This document shows, piece by piece, positions 57,421 to 64,000 of a stretch of DNA of 64,000 bases. The notes beneath the pieces are model-generated. The model had not been told where the DNA came from. It worked only from the letters and a program-made list of their open reading frames with translations, and ran no database searches. Origin of the DNA: Collybia mongolica (taxonomy: Eukaryota > Basidiomycota > Agaricomycetes > Agaricales > Clitocybaceae); NCBI GenBank assembly GCA_013420905.1, contig JAAXNY010000009.1, forward strand, positions 3,472,001-3,536,000, in the 5' to 3' direction. Each line of letters begins with the position of its first letter. The first letter of the stretch is position 1. The translations under genes were made by a program, and so were the position numbers.

Positions 57421-59963
57421 ATGACTTTTGCCCAAGGCGCACACAATGTCACAGTCAACCATAGTTCTCTATACGATATCCACGGGGACTATCACGGAAA
57501 AGCGACACCCGGAGAGAGAGGTTTATTCATTTATTACTCCTCATGAGCCTAACATACTCATTGGTCACAGGCATCATCGAACTTAGTAAAAGTGCATGTC
57601 CTGAGGCCTTTCACGACTCACAAATGCGCCACCCACCTCCGCGGTGTCTGCCGAGAACTCGAGAGAGCGTGCTCGAGGACATCGCCAATTGGATCTCTGC
57701 TAGGGATGAGCCAGTGATGTGGTTATCCGGACCAGCGGGTGCTGGAAAATCCGCAATTGCACAAACGGTTTCAGAGACATGTGCGGTGGACAAAATACTG
57801 CTAGCTGCGTTCTTTTTCTTTCGGGGTGGAGTAGGTCGGAATTCATCAGAACGGCTCATTGCGTCCATTGCTTATCAGGTGGCAACGTATATGCCCGACA
57901 AACGTACCCAGTTGGGTACAATCGTGGAGAAGGATCTATTGGTTTTCCAGAAGTCGTTAGCAGCTCAAATCCAGGAGCTCCTTGTTCCCCTCTTTCGACC
58001 CGCGTACGACGACAACTCCAACCCCACAGAAATTTCACAACACCGACCATCCTTCATTATTATCATTGATGGATTGGACGAGTGCGCGGGAGACAATAAC
58101 CAACGCGAGATCGTCAACCAACTCGGTTCATTAGTGGGCACACATGGAATCCCTCTCCGCTGCTTAATTTCAAGCCGACCCGAGCCTCAGATCGAAGAGT
58201 CTATCCGTCGTCTCCCATGGAAAGTGCATCATATTTCACTCAGTGACAGGGCTCGCATCATAGAAGCAGAGGAAAATATTAGAAGCTATCTTTACGAAGG
58301 GTTTAAGCAAATATCTTACAAACGATACGAAGCACTGTCACGGGTGAAACAGCCATGGCCTAGTGATGAGGTCGTTGACAATTTTGTTAGAAAATCCGCA
58401 GGGATGTTTATATATGCAGCAACAGTTCTTAAGTACGTTGACGATGACGACTATCACCCAGCAAACCGGTTAGAAGAGATCATTCACGTCCCCCGAGGAT
58501 CGAAGCCATTCGCAGAGCTTGACTTGTTATATCAGCATATCATATCGACCTGCCAGAATATACCGCTGCTTATCCAGATATTGACAGTGCGGTTTCTCGA
58601 TGTATCCACTGGCAGCAGTGATTCCTATCAAAAGGTTGCTTTCTATGGGCGGGAGATCGAGTTTCTACTTGACCTCCAACCCGGCACAGTTGCGATGGTC
58701 CTAAGACGGATGCATTCTCTTCTCTGTATGGAGAGCTCATCGTACATCACAATGCATCATGCATCTTTCCAGGACTTCATTCACAACAAGGAACGTGCTG
58801 GAGAATACACGATTGACAGGGAAGACGGCCACCGTTTCATGGCTCAAGCACTCCTGAGATTCATTGCGAGGACAGCACGGTAAGGCCGGTTCTTCTCCGC
58901 CACCACGTCTATGTTGAGTATTCGATACAGGTCGCCAATCCCTGAGGACTTACAGCGGGTGTTCCAGTACGCGTGGACTTGTTGGCCTACGCATTGTATA
59001 GAGGCTGGCTCCTGTAGCCAGAATCCCAACCTTGTGGAAGAAATATCCGAAACTCTGAGTGTGTGTTTTTTGTTCCAAGGGGACTGGAATAGCCCTCTGC
59101 GTGAGTTATCGCATGGCGTAGGTATAGCGCTTAACTGGCTTGATGTGAGCACACCACAGTTCCCCGAAAAACTGCCGTATGAATTTTCCTTTTTTGAATA
59201 ATGACAGATAGATGAACTCCAGGCAAGGGAGTACGTTTACAACCCCCTTGATACCCAATACCAGCTCTTCAAATCATGTTTTTACCAGGAACTGGACGAA
59301 TCTGTACAGCCGCCAATCCAGAGATTTATTTTGTATGAAGGTCTATCATTCCTGGACGCCTCAAAGTTGTTGGGGGACACATTCTTCATTTTCTATAAAA
59401 GCAGTTATCGCTTTTTTCATCTGGCCTACAATCAGACAACCTATATTCCGCGTGGGGTTGAACATGGATTATATAATGCGAGTAGTTTCACGATGCTCCT
59501 CGATGCTACCCTAAACCGCCTCATGTGGCGGTTTATAGAGGAAGAAGGCCATACCACCATGGGAAACCATGGTCATATTGTGGGTCGGTGCTTAACACTT
59601 ATCAATGAGGGATACTCACCGGCCTTTGGTATACCACGGTAAAGCCCTTGAATCCCCTCCAGCCTCACATATCAATAACCATCTCGCAGAGAGCATTCCT
59701 ATGCACAAAAGTACTGGACCAAACACCTGCAATATGTCCCCCCTGGGAACCTTGACATAGTTGGAGCCATTCAAAACCTAAATGTGTCTAAATTAAGTTG
59801 TGCTCTCACTCAAGAAGAACGTTTTCTCGTGAACGACTGGCTGAGGGTAAGAGTTTATCACGGCTATCAATGGAAAATGTTCTGATTAGTCTTGTGAGAA
59901 TAGGAAAGTGAGCTTGTCGTAAAAGCACAGGGCTACCACTTTTTTACATTTGCGTGCCTTTAG
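57421..59963 (+). CDS. NACHT-domain NTPase (fungal NLR-like)
   Basis: Six exons: 57421-57520, 57571-58879, 58931-59144, 59208-59638, 59690-59846 and 59904-59963 (756 residues; introns 50-63 nt, frame continuous). A short N-terminal module (MTFAQGAHNVTVNHSSLYDI then HGDYHGK) precedes the region CPEAFHDSQMRHPPPRCLPR found before NACHT domains in mushroom proteins. Walker A is GPAGAGKSA (residues 87-95), Walker B is IIIIDGLDECAG and a sensor-like LISSRPEPQIEE follows. The C-terminal 280 residues are helical, without recognisable WD40, ankyrin or TPR repeats, so no classical sensor repeat was seen. Fungal NACHT proteins act as ATP/GTP-switch receptors in self/non-self recognition and cell death; that role here is inferred. 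The gene appears intact. Confidence 0.85.
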
Positions 59964-60884
59964 GAATAACGTGTATGTCCCACGTTCAATGAGGAACGCG
60001 AATTGTTGTTCACCTTAGTACGCTGCAGGAACGCTTACCCCTATGTTATTGGCCTGACTTCCCATTTGGGAAAGCCCCCGACGCTCGGTCGAATGCTGAA
60101 TATTGAATGCCGCCCTCGTCGTGATAATTAGAATGGCGCCTCCGTATTCAAACCTTTCGTAGCCTAGCTGGGGATGGCGACGCTGGATCAAGACTCAAAA
60201 CTCGTGGGTCCCCACTCTCAGCGCCGATCAATCTCGGACACAAGTTTCCTCCGAGCCCTTTTGCTCTGATGTTTCTTCCCGAGAATCAAATTCAACTATA
60301 ATATATTACCTTGGTTAGTTATAAGCGCGAAACACTAATATAGACGCGATTGATATATTGTCATCAATATACTTCGTGATTATTCAATCATTTGTAGTCA
60401 TCTTCGTTTAAATGGTAGTCATTTACATTACCGGAAAAAAAAAGCGTCCAGGGTTTAGGGTTGATGCCCTTCACAACAGCATCGCGACGCTGCATCCTTG
60501 CGTAGCTATTAGGATCTTATTTGGGATGGTAAAATTCACGGGCCAACGGGTCCGGGGAACATATTTACCGGCTCAATATGTTCCAAGTCATGCTGTCACC
60601 GACGACAATAACAACCATCCCATTACCCTAGATCCTAAAAGCCTCAAGGCGTACACGAGTTGATGAACCCCATGCATAACTTCCTCACCATTCCCAAGTG
60701 GGACGTATTGGAGCTTATTTCACATACGACGAGGACAGGACGCGGCACGGTTTCCCAAGCTCTAGGTTAGACCTAGCACAATCTATGACGACCATTCGAG
60801 GGTCGTCACATGGGTTGGGGGATTGGATTTTTGACCGGCGACATGAACACTTGACGAGATGTGGGGATTTTAGACGGGCGGGTC

Positions 60885-61420
60885 TTATGATCTTGTACAA
60901 AGTATCGCGGGAAGGCGACGAGCCAATAGCAGGGTTCTGGTTAGAATGAATGTGAATTGGCTACTTCAACAAGTCGGATACGAGGGTTTGGCCATTTGGT
61001 ATTTCCATCGACCCGTAGGCGCCATTCGATACATGTTCACATTCAGTGTCAATGAACCCTGTCACTTACTTGCCTCGTTCACACGATGAATGCCGTGCCC
61101 GATCTTCCCAGGGCTTGATGCGCTGATGCGCCCAGGTCCAGCTTAAGATCTATAAAGTGGTTCGGGTGAGATTTCCATGTATTTAACTATCATGATCTAA
61201 CCGGATTCAGCGTCGACGATCGTTATTTTAGGCACTTGAGCCAAGCTAGGAAGAAGGCACCTGAGAATGCTAACAACGATATGTGTTTAGATAAAGTTCT
61301 GGTTGCCGGGCATAACAAAAGCAGGCAAAAGGGGTCTGTTAGAAGAATAAGCTAACTGCCGAGTCCGAATTCACCGAGCAGAACCTTCGATACAGACGGT
61401 CAAGTAAGGGCCTGTAAAAT
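60885..61420 (+). repeat. Degenerate direct repeat, copy 2
   Basis: Partner of 48840-49540; shares CGCGGGAAGGCGACGAG, CTTGATGCGCTGATGCGC and the CCGAATTCACCGAG...AAGTAAGGG stretch in the same order. Shorter than copy 1 through deletions. Confidence 0.5.
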
Positions 61421-63786
61421 TTGAGCTTTTAGTACAAATAGTTCTCCATCCGGCAGGATCTATCATTTTTCTGTTGTAGTCTGTCCCCGGTGAGGATGTA
61501 ACGCCAGTTTGTCCCCTGAAGGGTCCCAACTCGTCAAAGGGAAAAATGTCAACGAATCACGGATTCTTTTGGCCTTGATTGTGATCATCGCCGTTGTTTG
61601 AGCTGAAAATAGAACGAGGGTTCACATCCAGGCCGCTCGAGCCGTTATGATGTTTTACAGATGCGAATAATCGTCAGCGGCGGGGATTTGAATAAGGGTT
61701 TTAGGCGCATCTGCCAGCGCCACAACGACCGTCACCACCATATACATCACTAGGGGTGAGATATCTGGTACTCGGGCTTCTAAACGCCATTGACCCAAGC
61801 CAAATGACTGTATCGGAATTAGGGCCGTGATCTCCTGATATCCCATCCCTCTTGTTGAAAACTTGGCTCGAACAAGTACAGAAGGTGATTACTAGAGATG
61901 CCGCTGCACTTCTACTCGCAATACGCAAGCATAACAATGCGGCTGAATTATTAGGAGGTATATCCGGGTCAGAAGCTATGTAAAACCATGCATATCACCC
62001 TAGATGGAAGTCAGAAAGGGACGCACCATCGATGACCCCGCAAGCTCATGTAACAGCTATCCGACGGCATCGAGCCTTCGAGACGTCGAGAAGGCGGTGA
62101 CAAAAAGGTAGTGGCGGAGACAAGGCCCTGTATTTCCGGGCTGTCATTGCGGACGTTGTAAACACGCAACATTCTGCTTATCAAAAACTTCCAAAAGGTA
62201 TTTGGACTTTACTCACACCTCCGCCGCCTGACGCCCGTCAACGAGTGGCGAATACAAGCGCTCGAGCAGCCCGAATAGAGGCGAGCACCTTATTTGTCAT
62301 ACTCATCATGCATGCTCGTCGTCCTTCGCACCACCGAATCCAAAATCGAGGGAAATCCCACCTCTGCTCCACTTGCGCGAGGACGAAAAGTGACACTTCG
62401 AGAAGACAGCCCCGGACATAGGATAAAAGCGTCTAAATGCGAGTCTGATCAGTAAAAAAAGAACGGGCTCGGGCCGGAGGGAAATCAGAGGGGAATAATG
62501 CCTCGTGATCGTCCACGGGGGCATTTTCCAGCCCGACGAACCCGAATCGGCAAAAGATCATCGCTCGTCGCTCACGCACACTGCCTCTCTCGCCTCCGTT
62601 TTTCATTCTCGAAATCCCCATGTATAGGTATAAACCTGCCGTGGATCGGCATGTCGGTACCGCACGCATCCCCACATACCATTCTCCCAAGCCCACGCAA
62701 TGGACGGTGAGAAGCAAATAAAAAACAAACTCGCCCCGGTAAGTAAAATTTCCGAGCTGAAGGAGTCATTTCGAACATGAATGTGAGCGGATCTAGCCAA
62801 CTAACATCCCCCGCCAAACCCAACATTCGCTCATTTGCACCCGTCTCGCCGAGTACACGAAGTCTTCCAAGCCACGAGATGCACAAGGAGATAAGGCCCG
62901 AAGTTCAAGAATACCCTCCCCATCACAAGCCCCACCTCACGTGCACATCCCCCCCCCTCTCTCGCTCCGTGCGTCAGAAGGCCAAGTCATACGCCTCAAA
63001 CAGCGCGGGGAGCCCACCAATGAAGTTAACATCGCATTCGCGGACACGTCCTGCCAGCGCATGCCACGCAGGTCAGCCGCTGGCGAACATGTGGGGGCCC
63101 GATGGCTGACCCGGGGTGCGCGAGGTGGCTTGCGCGGGGTCGTACGCTTCGTGGTACCTCAGGAAGGGGGGCAAGGCTCATACGCTGGACGTGTGTTTGA
63201 GAAAGAACGCACGCGACGCGGGGGTGGGAGGGAACGGTTTGGGGGAAACAGACTCCAAGGGGCCAAGGGAATTAATAGCGCTGAGGCTGATCTGATCACG
63301 ATCACGCACGTTACATTTACGCCCCAACCGTCGATCAGATTTTGTTTTTTGGCGTTTTTTGGAAAAATGGATTCTTCATTTGAAATTTGTGGGGCTTGGC
63401 GAAGTTATCGCTCCCGTTTCCAGAGGAATCAAGGAATGAGATGAAACGAGTCGACGATGGGCCTGGGCTGTGTTGACATTTTTTTTTTGTCTTGTTGGAC
63501 GAGCAGACAAAGAGTTGTTGCCGGAGTACGATCTCGGTGCCAGATAGAGCTTGTAACTCGTTAACCTACAACAATCCTATACATGCAGACGCAGACACCC
63601 AAATTCCTCGCATTTCGCATTTCGCATTTCGCATTATTACAACAAAAACAACAGCGATAATAACCCAAACATGGAAACACCAAAAAAAAAAAGACAGGCA
63701 ACACAACCTCCTTCCTTCTTCTTCTTTCTTTCTTCTTTCTTTCTTCTTCTTCCGCTCTTTACTTTACGTTAAATAAGTATTCAAGT

Positions 63787-63835
63787 GCATGCGTGTGTAT
63801 GTAGGTGTGTGTGTGGGTGTATATATGTGTGTGAG
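63787..63835 (+). repeat. TG-rich low-complexity tract
   Basis: Interrupted TG/GTGT repeat (TGCGTGTGTATG...GTGTGTGTGGG...TATGTGTGTG). Confidence 0.8.
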
Positions 63836-64000
63836 GGCGATGACGGAGGGGAGGGGTTGAGCGCACACTCCAACGCCCACCAGGGCAGGAGTCTAGCGGG
63901 ACACGGAAAAAAAAGAAAAAAGAAAACACATATTAAGGAGCGTGGGCACGCGGCGTGCGTGGAGAGGGAGGGGGGAGGCGGGACTAGTGGAGTATAGGGG

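Larger units (their letters stand above)
59964..64000. other. Right-end region without a recognisable gene
   Basis: No gene could be supported. It holds copy 2 of the degenerate direct repeat, then short unassigned frames (62572-62886 minus; 62777-63109 plus). The last 600 bp are low-complexity: three tandem GCATTTC units near 63608, TTCTT-rich tract 63717-63755 and a TG-rich tract 63787-63835. This looks like an untranslated or promoter region of a gene outside the window, but direction is unknown. Confidence 0.35.

Noticed and set aside
1..64000. CRISPR arrays, bacterial operons, ribosome-binding sites
   Set aside because: Spliceosomal introns and gene families are fungal; no array of spaced direct repeats was seen.

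Overview
The window reads as nuclear DNA of a mushroom-forming basidiomycete (Agaricomycetes). Genes are split by many introns of about 48-60 nt with GT-AG ends. The gene families fit too: an aryl-alcohol-oxidase-type GMC oxidoreductase, a SKN7-type HSF/response regulator, BTB and F-box-like families, a NACHT NTPase, small secreted proteins and an intact DDE transposon. Exon models below were made by eye from splice signals and frame continuity; each multi-exon model given keeps one open frame from start to stop unless stated.

Layout, left to right. 0-4 kb: the 5' end of an F-box-like gene leaving the left edge, a HAD-like hydrolase and a four-exon membrane-anchored alpha/beta-hydrolase. 6-10.4 kb: a basidiomycete gene with two cysteine-rich modules, then a complete DDE transposon (transposase in three exons) with inverted repeats. 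10.5-12.8 kb: a nine-exon secreted GMC oxidoreductase. 16.3, 24.2 and 28.4 kb: three dispersed paralogues of a small secreted two-cysteine protein. 18.4-23 kb: an unrecognised 389-residue protein convergent with a 1024-residue ankyrin-repeat protein.

29.2-43.5 kb is the most striking part. Two arms of about 3 kb lie in inverted orientation around an 8-kb core. Each arm holds an F-box-like gene convergent with a BTB gene. The left arm is intact; the right arm has a frameshifted BTB pseudogene and an F-box gene cut short by an insertion of about 330 bp. The core holds a SKN7-type regulator (HSF DNA-binding domain, glutamine/histidine tracts, long coiled region, receiver domain) with an unusually long low-complexity intron.

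43.5-64 kb is gene-poor apart from two genes: an 11-exon endonuclease IV (Apn1-type) with an 8-nt micro-exon, and a six-exon NACHT NTPase. The rest contains degenerate repeats, including a weak direct repeat shared by 48.8-49.5 and 60.9-61.4 kb, and a short telomere-like tract.

The genes do not form an obvious pathway or cluster. Themes are ubiquitin-adaptor-type families (F-box, BTB), stress signalling (SKN7), DNA repair (Apn1), innate-immunity-like NTPase (NACHT) and secreted proteins (GMC oxidase, small secreted family).
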